A DNA stretch of 37,389 nt from a virus. The translations under genes were made by a program, and so were the position numbers. The notes under the pieces were generated by a model. That model worked only from the letters and a program-made list of their open reading frames with translations, did not search any database and was not told where the DNA came from. The DNA is taken from IMG/VR virus record IMGVR_UViG_3300026519_000030, positions 1 to 37,389 of that record. One strand, given 5' to 3'. Positions within the stretch are counted from its first letter, which is position 1, and each line of letters begins with the position of its first letter. Below are positions 7,097-13,775 of this stretch, piece by piece.

Positions 7097-7188
7097 TTTA
7101 TTATGAGTATTATTTCTATGACCTAATGATAGGCAGAGCCAGTCTCGAGGTCTAGGCAGAGCTGAAACTTTTACTAAGGAGTATGAAT

Positions 7189-7974
7189 ATGAGTGAATCC
7201 AACGCTGGTGGCGACGGAGGAGATAAAGTAGCATTGGATCCTAGTGATCCTCAAATTGCTGACCTTATCAACGCAGCAGTAAAATCCGCAACGGGTGGGC
7301 TTTCTTCAAAGAATAGCGAACTACTAGCGGAGAAGAAAGAGCTGTCTAGCAAGATGGCTGAACTGGAAAAACAATGGTCTGGATTTGATTCCGATCAGAT
7401 TAAAAACCTGATGGATAAGATCAACAACGACGAAGAGACTAAGCTTATCGCAGAGGGTAAGATTGACGAGGTTATTGACAAGCGCGTACAAGCGCTTAAA
7501 AATGATTACGAATCTAAGCTTGAAGCGGCTACTAGTAAAATAGGTGAGCTTGAAATCGGACTCGGAGAAAAGGATTCTAAGGTTAAGACTCTTATTGTGG
7601 ACGGACATGTCCGACAAGCAGCAAGTAAACTTAGCATTGTGCCTTCAGCCATTGATGACGTAATCCACAGAGCAAAACAAAAATTTGCTCTTGATGATAA
7701 AGACAAACCAGTTGCGCGTGACTCTGAAGGTTCACTTCTTATCGGTAAAAGCGGAAAAGACCCATTATCAGTTGAGGAGTGGCTCGATTCTATGAAAGAG
7801 ACAGCGCCTCATTGGTTTCCAGGATCCTCTGGTGCCGGAGCTGGTGGTGGAAAAGACGGAAAAGGCGGAGCCTATACCATTACTAAAACGGATGCGACTA
7901 ACCCGCAAGCGTATCGAGCCGCGAAAGAGGCAGCGACGAAGGCAGGAGTGCAACTCCAGATGGTAGATGGCTAA
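7189..7974 (+). CDS. Capsid scaffolding protein (261 aa)
   Basis: Internal scaffold that guides coat assembly and then leaves the prohead. Evidence is position between MuF and coat, a highly charged helical/coiled-coil composition (about residues 40-145, Lys/Glu-rich), a low-complexity Gly-rich linker (SGAGAGGGKDGKGG) and an Ala/Lys-rich helical C-terminus, the part that usually contacts coat. I chose the second of two nearby ATGs: AAGGAG at 7176-7181 is 7 bases before 7189 but only one base before the ATG at 7183. No protease motif is visible, so a scaffold-protease fusion is unlikely. Confidence 0.82.
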   Translation: MSESNAGGDGGDKVALDPSDPQIADLINAAVKSATGGLSSKNSELLAEKKELSSKMAELEKQWSGFDSDQIKNLMDKINNDEETKLIAEGKIDEVIDKRVQALKNDYESKLEAATSKIGELEIGLGEKDSKVKTLIVDGHVRQAASKLSIVPSAIDDVIHRAKQKFALDDKDKPVARDSEGSLLIGKSGKDPLSVEEWLDSMKETAPHWFPGSSGAGAGGGKDGKGGAYTITKTDATNPQAYRAAKEAATKAGVQLQMVDG

Positions 7975-8029
7975 AGACTTTCCAGGTTTATTTTAATCAT
8001 AAAAGCGCGGAAACGCAGAAAGAAATCCA

Positions 8030-9256
8030 ATGGCAAATATTTTAGGTAACTACAACCCAACCTTCTTCGCAAACGAGGCTCTTATCCAGCTATATAAAGC
8101 CCTGGGCATGGCGGGACGGGTTCACCGTGGAGCAGAGATTGAACGAAATACAAGTGGGCGCGAACTCGGTGACGAGATCAATATTCGTAGACCTTCACAT
8201 TTTACGGCGCAAACCCATGTTCCAAACACAGGCAGCACCGCTCAAGATGTAGTAGGGCAGAATGTCCAGATTAAACTCGACCAGTGGAAAGAAGTTAAGT
8301 TTTCGCTTAACGACCAGGAACTGGCATATTCGTCTGAGCGTATTATAACCGAGCATATTGCTCCAGCAGCGTACGCCTTGGCAGATAAGATTGATGCAGA
8401 TTTACATGATTTAGGTTCTACAGTAGGTCCTAAGGCGTTTATCTCTGGATCAGCATCGACTTCTTGGATAACTAATCCGCGTAAGGTTCTACGAAATAAT
8501 GAAGTGCCTATGACACCGGGCATGTTACATTACCTTGTAGATTCAGGCGTAGAAGCTGCTTTCCTAGACCTCAACATCTTCCACTCTGCGGATACCACTG
8601 GTCAGGGAGGCAATACAGACTCTCTCATGAATGGTTCGCTAGGATCTCGTTTTGGCGTAGAAGTATTTGCTACGCAGAACGCAGATGTTGCAGGCCCTAC
8701 AATGACTTCTACAGCCACCGCATCGGACGGTTCCGGTGATGAGGTTTTAGCGGTGGACGGAGCTGTTGCCGCAAACGTAAATCAAATCTTGCTTAAAGAC
8801 GGTACGCTTGTGCAGACTCTACAGATTGGCGACACTTTCACAGTGGCTGGCGACCCTACGACATATATCTTAACTGCAAATACAACACTTGCAGCTGGAG
8901 CAGGCACGGTGACTTTCTACCCCGCACTACGAAAATCTGCAGGCGATTCCGCAGTTATCGTATTCAACAACTTGAACGCGATTGAGGAGGCGTCTAATCT
9001 AAGGAACCTTATGTTCCACCGAAATGCATTTGCACTAGCGTTTGCTCCACTTCCTTCTACCGGTGATGGTAAAGGCGCAGATATTACTACTGTAACAGAC
9101 CCTGTTACAGGCTTATCTGTTCGTGCGCGTATGTGGTATGACGGTGATACTGCCAAGAACAGCATTGCGCTTGACGTACTTTACGGTAATCAGGTTCTTG
9201 ATCCAATGCTAGCGACACAAGTTAGACGTGCTGCTACCGTGGCACCGGCAGCTTAA
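8030..9256 (+). CDS. Major capsid protein, P22 coat-like (408 aa)
   Basis: HK97-fold shell subunit. The N-terminal two-thirds carry features I associate with the P22 gp5 coat family: an early ALIQLYKALGMAGRVHRG segment, GDEINIRRPSHF (about 48-59), then QNVQIKLDQWKEVKFSLND and a long helix ending ALADKIDADLHDL. A beta-rich insert at about 225-310 (VNQILLKDGTLVQ, FTVAGDPTTYILT, GTVTFYPAL) is placed like the P22 I-domain. The C-terminus returns to the fold with RARMWYDGDTAKNSIALDVLYG. The ribosome-binding site is weak (AGAAAGAAA) for such a highly made protein. A strong hairpin follows. Confidence 0.87.
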   Translation: MANILGNYNPTFFANEALIQLYKALGMAGRVHRGAEIERNTSGRELGDEINIRRPSHFTAQTHVPNTGSTAQDVVGQNVQIKLDQWKEVKFSLNDQELAYSSERIITEHIAPAAYALADKIDADLHDLGSTVGPKAFISGSASTSWITNPRKVLRNNEVPMTPGMLHYLVDSGVEAAFLDLNIFHSADTTGQGGNTDSLMNGSLGSRFGVEVFATQNADVAGPTMTSTATASDGSGDEVLAVDGAVAANVNQILLKDGTLVQTLQIGDTFTVAGDPTTYILTANTTLAAGAGTVTFYPALRKSAGDSAVIVFNNLNAIEEASNLRNLMFHRNAFALAFAPLPSTGDGKGADITTVTDPVTGLSVRARMWYDGDTAKNSIALDVLYGNQVLDPMLATQVRRAATVAPAA

Positions 9257-9267
9257 CTATAACCCGC

Positions 9268-9298
9268 TTGGGTCCGCTGCTGTTTAAGGCGGACCCAA
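9268..9298 (+). terminator. 10-bp stem hairpin after the coat gene
   Basis: TTGGGTCCGC (9268-9277), an 11-base loop, then GCGGACCCAA (9289-9298): a perfect 10-bp stem 11 bases after the coat stop codon. It is followed by AACTTTAAC rather than a uniform T run, so it may act as a partial terminator or an mRNA-stabilising 3' hairpin that raises coat expression over downstream genes. Confidence 0.7.
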
Positions 9299-9322
9299 AA
9301 CTTTAACATTTAGGAGATCAAC

Positions 9323-9607
9323 ATGACGAAACCTGATATAAATAACTTGGTACCTGTCGAGAAGAACGGTAAATTCTTAGGTTATGCAGATGCTCGCCAG
9401 CTAAAGAGAAATAAGAGCATAAAACCTTACGATAAAGCCAAAGCTGCTGCTAAAATTGCGTTACAAGAGCAGAAGAAGGCAGAAGAAGATCTTAAGAAAG
9501 AAGAACTTATCGCTGCACGAGATAAGAAGGCAGAAGAAGATCTTAAGAAAGAAGAACTTATCGCTGCACGAGATAAGAACGCTAAAGCGCCCCCTGCTAA
9601 GAAATAA
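9323..9607 (+). CDS. Hypothetical Lys/Glu-rich protein with internal duplication (94 aa)
   Basis: A small charged protein starting MTKPDINNLV after a TTAGGAGAT ribosome-binding site. Residues 51-67 and 68-84 are an exact 17-residue duplication (KKAEEDLKKEELIAARD), and the 51-bp DNA unit (9473-9523, 9524-9574) looks identical too, so the duplication is recent. The repeat should form a charged helix or coiled coil. The tail AKAPPAKK is basic. Genes between coat and connector in other phages often encode head-decoration or stabilising proteins; nothing in this sequence proves that role. Confidence 0.7.
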   Translation: MTKPDINNLVPVEKNGKFLGYADARQLKRNKSIKPYDKAKAAAKIALQEQKKAEEDLKKEELIAARDKKAEEDLKKEELIAARDKNAKAPPAKK

Positions 9608-9677
9608 GGCTTTCAAACACGTTTTTTGCTCTAAAGGAGGCGGCTTACTATAGCTACTCCTTTATTTAAGGAAAATT

Positions 9678-10130
9678 ATGGAAAAAGACTCAAATATAGC
9701 TGACTTGATAAAGGTAATAGTGGAAAACCAAGGCAGTTCTGAGAAGCGGTTTCTCCAGGCAATAGAGCAGAACAGGGTACCTATCGCTAGACCTGAAACG
9801 GTTTTCGTCGATATGGCTATGAAAATAGGCGTTGCGTTGTGCGTTGCCGGTATAATATATGTAGGTTCCACGCTTCAGTCAGTGCAGATAAAGACAACTG
9901 AAACCTCAGCAGTACTTGTATCGGTAAAAGAAGCTGTTACAGATTTAAAAAATAAATATGATCGCACGAGTCTGCGGCAACGCGAAAACTTCTCTACGTC
10001 TATAAGACCGTACGACCAGCGACTTCAGGTAGCTGAGGACGCGATAAAAGACAACGTTAAAACTACTTCTGAAATAAAGAACGTACTCGGTGAAATAAAG
10101 TACTCTGTGGACAGGCTTGGAGCAAAGTAA
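9678..10130 (+). CDS. Membrane-anchored helical protein of unknown function (150 aa)
   Basis: One transmembrane segment at about residues 47-67 (MAMKIGVALCVAGIIYVGSTL) separates a 45-residue N-terminal part from a coiled-coil-like C-terminal region (about 75-150). There is no signal peptidase or lipobox site. TAAGGAAAATT precedes the ATG, and its stop is immediately followed by the connector gene start. A membrane protein inside a head-tail connector operon is unusual; it could be a superinfection or DNA-entry factor. No family recognised. Confidence 0.72.
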   Translation: MEKDSNIADLIKVIVENQGSSEKRFLQAIEQNRVPIARPETVFVDMAMKIGVALCVAGIIYVGSTLQSVQIKTTETSAVLVSVKEAVTDLKNKYDRTSLRQRENFSTSIRPYDQRLQVAEDAIKDNVKTTSEIKNVLGEIKYSVDRLGAK

Positions 10131-10613
10131 ATGTCAATAACAGTAGGAACAGACGCATATGACATGGTAGCTAACGCGGATGCTTACTGGCTTGATCGTG
10201 CTAACGCGGATTGGGCGTCTTCATCCTTGGGAGACAAAGAGGTTAACCTTAGAAAAGCAACAGATTGGATAGAGCGTAACTTCCGTTTTCGAGGTGTACG
10301 CGCTACTGGCACTCAAAGGCTTGCGTGGCCTAGAGAACGAGCGTTCGACGATGACGGGTATGCTATAGGATTAACAAGCGCACCTTTGCGCGTGAAAGAA
10401 AGTATGTATATTGTAGCAGACATCTACCGGGCAGGCACAAACGACCTGGAAGGTATAGTAACAAGCAACGACGCGTCGGTAGTCAAGCAGAAAGTGGACG
10501 TTATCGAAATTGAGTACGACGCCAACTCGCGGATTCGTGGAGCAGACGTCTTATCGCACATCTACGAATTGCTGGGACCAACGATAACCGCTAACTCACT
10601 GTTACGAACATGA
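10131..10613 (+). CDS. Head-tail connector adaptor, DnaT-like (DnaT_2) family (160 aa)
   Basis: Adaptor that docks on the portal ring. The pattern NADAYWLDRANADWASSS, KATDWIERNFRFRG (about 44-57) and QRLAWPRERAFDDDG (64-78) is characteristic of phage proteins annotated as putative DnaT-like ssDNA-binding proteins, which by gene position are head-tail connector (Ad1/gp6-like) proteins. The ssDNA-binding name is historical. It begins right after the preceding TAA and overlaps the next ATG (ATGA) by 4 bp. The C-terminus IYELLGP fits a portal-binding helix. Confidence 0.8.
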   Translation: MSITVGTDAYDMVANADAYWLDRANADWASSSLGDKEVNLRKATDWIERNFRFRGVRATGTQRLAWPRERAFDDDGYAIGLTSAPLRVKESMYIVADIYRAGTNDLEGIVTSNDASVVKQKVDVIEIEYDANSRIRGADVLSHIYELLGPTITANSLLRT

Positions 10614-10981
10614 CGTTTTATTCAGACATGCGAAACGTCGCGTTAAGCATACTAGCTGAATTCGGTCAACCTGGAACACTTAGAAGTTCAAGCAGCGTTT
10701 ACTCTCCGAGCACGGGAGAGTCTGTTCAAACAGATACAGATACAGTTGTGACGTTAGCACTATTGCCTTTGCCCAGAGGTCGAGACGAGTATGCCCCTAG
10801 TTTAGTTCAGATGTCGACTAACGCGATAATAATGTCCGCTAACGAACTTGCAACTGCGGGGGTTAGACCTTCCGCCAACGATAAGATACTGATAGGTTCT
10901 AAGGTTTATGATATAACTCACTTGACAGCTATAGAACCTGCGGGGACTGTAGTTGCTTATAAAATGCTGGTGGCTAACTGA
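10610..10981 (+). CDS. Head closure/neck protein (123 aa)
   Basis: A small beta-rich protein in the position of the head-closure (Hc1/stopper) protein that seals the connector after packaging. It shows a short N-terminal helix (FYSDMRNVALSILAEFG), then strands with VTLALLPLPRGR, NAIIMSANELA and DKILIGSKVYDITHLTAIEPAGTVVAYKMLV, which is the usual layout of this family. Coupled to both neighbours: ATGA overlap upstream and TGATG overlap downstream. Function is from order and fold pattern. Confidence 0.7.
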   Translation: MTFYSDMRNVALSILAEFGQPGTLRSSSSVYSPSTGESVQTDTDTVVTLALLPLPRGRDEYAPSLVQMSTNAIIMSANELATAGVRPSANDKILIGSKVYDITHLTAIEPAGTVVAYKMLVAN

Positions 10982-11382
10982 TGCGAGGAAAAAGTGCAAA
11001 TGAATTTATTATAGATTTGAAGCGTTTCGGCAAGGTGACGCGCAAAGAAACTGAAACTATTTTTAAGAAGATAGCGTTAGACCTTGATTCTAGGGTTGTT
11101 TATTCAACCCCAGTGGATACGGGTAGGGCGAGAGGAAACTGGTATCCTAGTATAGGCAACCCCTCGAACAACGTAGAGGCAGAGCGTTTTGACAAAGTTG
11201 GGTTATCCACAGTTTCCTTAATTGTCTCAACTGTAGCAGAAGCTAAGTTGGGTGATGTTATTTGGTTGACGAATAATGTGAAGTATATTGATACCTTGGA
11301 GAAAGGTAACTCCAAGCAGGCGCCTCAAGGTATGGTTAGTGTTAATGTGGCGGAAGTAGCTGCTTTCTACGGAGGCAAGTGA
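10981..11382 (+). CDS. HK97 gp10-like tail-completion protein (133 aa)
   Basis: Neck/tail-completion subunit. The diagnostic piece is YSTPVDTGRARGNWYPSIG at about residues 40-58, the near-invariant PVDTGRxRxxW motif of HK97 gp10-like proteins, followed by IWLTNNVKYIDTLEKGNSKQAPQGMV, also typical (the Y-x2-LE-x-G-x2-xxAPxGM pattern). A long helix precedes it. The ATG overlaps the previous TGA; GAGGCAAG near its end supplies the next ribosome-binding site. Confidence 0.85.
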   Translation: MRGKSANEFIIDLKRFGKVTRKETETIFKKIALDLDSRVVYSTPVDTGRARGNWYPSIGNPSNNVEAERFDKVGLSTVSLIVSTVAEAKLGDVIWLTNNVKYIDTLEKGNSKQAPQGMVSVNVAEVAAFYGGK

Positions 11383-11383
11383 A

Positions 11384-11791
11384 ATGACATATGAAGCTGA
11401 GTACAACGCTCTGAGAGCCCGCTTTGAATCCCAATGGGCGAATACAACGCCAATAGCGTGGCCTAACGTGGACTTTAAACCTACCGACGAATCTCCTTGG
11501 GTGCGGTTCAGTATTGTTAGCACTGATGTGCGCCAAGCGTCCTTTGGTGCTGCAACGAATTTTTACCGTCATCCAGGAGTGATAATTGTGCAAGTGTTCA
11601 CGCCTATTCTACAAGGAGATAAAGAAGCCTTGCAACTTGCGGACCAAGTTGCTAGTATTTTCAGGAACTGGTCTGATGCGGCCAATAGGATAAGGTTTCT
11701 TTCTCCTCCTTCAGTAAAAGCAATAGGAGAAGACAAGCCTTGGTATCAAGTAAACGTTTCATGCCCTTATATAAGGGATACATTGTTCTAA
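11384..11791 (+). CDS. Tail terminator protein, DUF4128-like (135 aa)
   Basis: Caps the tail tube and joins tail to head (lambda gpU-type role). Features: an N-terminal helix EAEYNALRARFESQW, IAWPNVDFKPTDESPWVRFSI (about 24-44), VIIVQVFTPILQGDKEALQLADQVASIFRN (66-95) and a closing beta strand YQVNVSCPYIRDTLF. This strand-helix-strand layout with WVRFSI and IxVQVFTP is typical of phage tail terminators. GGAGG ribosome-binding site; a 1-base gap from the previous gene. Confidence 0.8.
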   Translation: MTYEAEYNALRARFESQWANTTPIAWPNVDFKPTDESPWVRFSIVSTDVRQASFGAATNFYRHPGVIIVQVFTPILQGDKEALQLADQVASIFRNWSDAANRIRFLSPPSVKAIGEDKPWYQVNVSCPYIRDTLF

Positions 11792-11806
11792 CAGGAGGAC
11801 CCAAAA

Positions 11807-13012
11807 ATGAGTTTCGCAACTGCAAACCGTGTCGCACTAAAGTATATAGCTGAGGTAACGGAAAACGTAACGCCTACCTCCCCTAACTTACAGTCGCAAC
11901 GCTTCACATCTGAAAGCTTAAACAATAATTCAGATTTTGTAACGTCGCAAGAAATACGCGCGGATCGAATGACTCCAGATACGGTGCAAACTAGTTTATC
12001 AGCAGGTGGCGACATAAGCGGCGAACTATCGTATTCTACCTACGACGACTTTATTGAAGGCGCCATGTTCTCTGACTGGGTCACTACAGGATCAGCCGTA
12101 GGACCTGCCGTTGATATTGCCGTTACAAAAACAAGCGGTACTCCCAATACTTGGGTGCTGGTCAACTCTGCGGCAACCGATTGGACGACAATGTCCCTTG
12201 CTGTAGGACAATTTGTTGAGGTAGCAGGTTTTGCCGTAGCTGGTACTTTTTACGCGGAGATTGTATCCGTGGACGCTACGACTTTGGCGATTAAGCCGCT
12301 AACAGATGTAGCGTCGGAAGCTGAAGGTGACGCAGTTACTGTTACTCCGCTAAATTATATACGCAACGGCACGACTAATAAGTCATTTACTATCCAGAAA
12401 TCATTTGAGGATCTAAATACAGTAGAGTACTGGAACTTCACCGGAACCAAAATTGGTTCTTGGTCACTGGATTTTTCAACGGGCGCTATTTTGAATACGG
12501 TATTCTCCTTACTGGCACGGGACGGTGTCATGACAGAAACGCAGTTTGCAGGTTCTTCTATAACGGGCGCCACTACTACAGGTGTCATGAATGCTGTTAA
12601 CGACGTTACGGCTGTTACTTTCGACGGAGACCCAGGCGCTGCCTCGTTTTCATTCAACAGTTTGAGTCTTGCAATGAACAATGCTTTACGCGGGCAAGAA
12701 GCTATTGGCACTTTAGGTTTTATAGGTGTAGTACCTGGAAGAATTCAAATAACAGGAGATATTGAACTATACTTTGAAAACTCAACGTTGTTTGATAATT
12801 TTAGAGCAGCAACAGCTTTCCAGCTTACACTTATGGTGCAGGATAGCGAAGGCAACGCTTATATTATTGTCTTGCCGCGTTGCAAGTATACTTCCATGGA
12901 GATTGTCGCAGGCGGTCTGGATACTGATATTTTTGCAAGCGCGAGTCTTGAGGCACTGATAAACGTTGCCGGGACATATCAGATTCAAGTTTCGCGTAAG
13001 GCAGCCGCTTAA
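11807..13012 (+). CDS. Major tail tube protein (401 aa)
   Basis: Hexamer-forming subunit of the non-contractile tail tube. AGGAGG ribosome-binding site and a position between the terminator and the chaperones fit a highly expressed tube gene. The N-terminus (LKYIAEVTENVTP, then QEIRADRMTPDTVQTSLSAGGDISGELSYSTYDDFIEGAMFSDW) matches the phage tail-tube family I know from siphoviruses, where the TDDF/YDDF helix is conserved. Residues about 95-175 look like an inserted beta domain (AVDIAVTKTSGTPNTW, GQFVEVAGF, FYAEIVSVDATTLAIKPL). The C-terminus resumes the tube fold (IVLPRCKYTSMEIVAGGLDTDI, TYQIQVSRKAAA). Confidence 0.85.
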   Translation: MSFATANRVALKYIAEVTENVTPTSPNLQSQRFTSESLNNNSDFVTSQEIRADRMTPDTVQTSLSAGGDISGELSYSTYDDFIEGAMFSDWVTTGSAVGPAVDIAVTKTSGTPNTWVLVNSAATDWTTMSLAVGQFVEVAGFAVAGTFYAEIVSVDATTLAIKPLTDVASEAEGDAVTVTPLNYIRNGTTNKSFTIQKSFEDLNTVEYWNFTGTKIGSWSLDFSTGAILNTVFSLLARDGVMTETQFAGSSITGATTTGVMNAVNDVTAVTFDGDPGAASFSFNSLSLAMNNALRGQEAIGTLGFIGVVPGRIQITGDIELYFENSTLFDNFRAATAFQLTLMVQDSEGNAYIIVLPRCKYTSMEIVAGGLDTDIFASASLEALINVAGTYQIQVSRKAAA

Positions 13013-13044
13013 ACAAACTTAAACTCGTAAAAGGATTTACACAT

Positions 13045-13440
13045 ATGGCTAGATTTGACTTATCGGAATTTAAAACGGATTCAAAGAAACAAACTGAGGG
13101 CGTTTGGGTAGACTTTGGCGGTAACGCTGAGTTTAAAATTGCTTCCATAACGAACTCATCTTTCCAAAAAGCTTTCACGTCCAAGAAAGCGCCCTATGAC
13201 AAGATGCGACGCGAACTTACCGAAGATCAGATGCTGGACATAATGGTATATTGCCTAGCGCATTACGTAGTCCTAGACTGGACAGGTGTATTTGAGGGTG
13301 AAGAAGAGCTGGCTTACACTACTGAAAACGCAGAACGTGTTCTTGCTGAGTTTGACTGGGTAAGGGAACGCGTAATCGAAGAGTCACGATTGATATCTAA
13401 TTTTGTAGCGGAAGTAGACGAGGAAGTAGCAAAAAACTAG
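13045..13440 (+). CDS. Tail assembly chaperone, G-type (131 aa)
   Basis: Chaperone that coats the tape-measure protein during tail assembly, by position the lambda gpG equivalent. Acidic, starting MARFDLSEFKTDSKK, with a helical C-terminal half (MLDIMVYCLAHYVVLDWTGV, then AERVLAEFDWVRERVIEESRLI). AAGGA ribosome-binding site. The last codons GCA-AAA-AAC-TAG contain the slippery heptamer A-AAA-AAC; a -1 slip there continues translation into the overlapping downstream frame. The translated length and family layout match short chaperones (TAC) of siphoviruses. Confidence 0.85.
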   Translation: MARFDLSEFKTDSKKQTEGVWVDFGGNAEFKIASITNSSFQKAFTSKKAPYDKMRRELTEDQMLDIMVYCLAHYVVLDWTGVFEGEEELAYTTENAERVLAEFDWVRERVIEESRLISNFVAEVDEEVAKN

Positions 13441-13465
13441 CTGACTGTGTTAGGTGGCTAGTTAC
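13434..13465 (+). promoter_or_regulatory. Programmed -1 frameshift site (G/GT)
   Basis: A-AAA-AAC in the correct codon phase, ending at 13437 and directly followed by the TAG of the G frame. The -1 frame is open from 13437 to the next stop at 13775. A small inverted repeat CTAGC/GCTAG (13437-13441 and about 13457-13461) begins at the site and could add a stimulatory structure. Lambda-type tail chaperones use such sites to make a few percent of fusion protein. Confidence 0.82.
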
Positions 13466-13775
13466 TTACGGCGACAGAACGCAGTTTCTAGAGGAGCAAG
13501 CAAAGAAGACAGGTTTGAAGTCCCAAGCTCTGTTAACAAGGCCTGTAATACTTGAAGAGTCCTACCCTTACTATAACGCTTTTATACTCTTGCAGTGCGC
13601 TAGAACTTTTGATTTTAACGGGAATCCTAACGGTATTCCTATGACTGAAATTGAGGCCTTTTGTAATCTCTGTGGATATGATACTCTTGAAGAGAGGCAT
13701 TATGTCTTAAACTACATTCGCATATGCGACAAGGCGTACTTAGAGGTAGCGAGAAATGACAGAAGTAAAGCTTAG
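13437..13775 (+). CDS. Tail assembly chaperone T extension, reached by -1 frameshift (GT fusion)
   Basis: The frame 13437-13775 encodes 112 residues (LADCVRWLVTYGDRTQFLEE to ARNDRSKA) that would be joined to the G protein for a fusion of about 243 aa. Without frameshifting the only internal start is the TTG at 13515 (86 aa), with no ribosome-binding site, so fusion is the better model. The T part holds ESYPYYNAFILLQCARTF and ends over the start of the tape-measure gene, the usual G-GT-tape measure order. The fusion protein is expected to link the tube subunit to the tape measure. Confidence 0.83.
   Translation, partial: LADCVRWLVTYGDRTQFLEEQAKKTGLKSQALLTRPVILEESYPYYNAFILLQCARTFDFNGNPNGIPMTEIEAFCNLCGYDTLEERHYVLNYIRICDKAYLEVARNDRSKA

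Noticed and set aside
9456-9653. Second-frame reading of the repeat gene after the coat
   Set aside because: Created by the 51-bp duplication in a Lys/Glu-rich gene; the frame with a ribosome-binding site is the 94-residue one.
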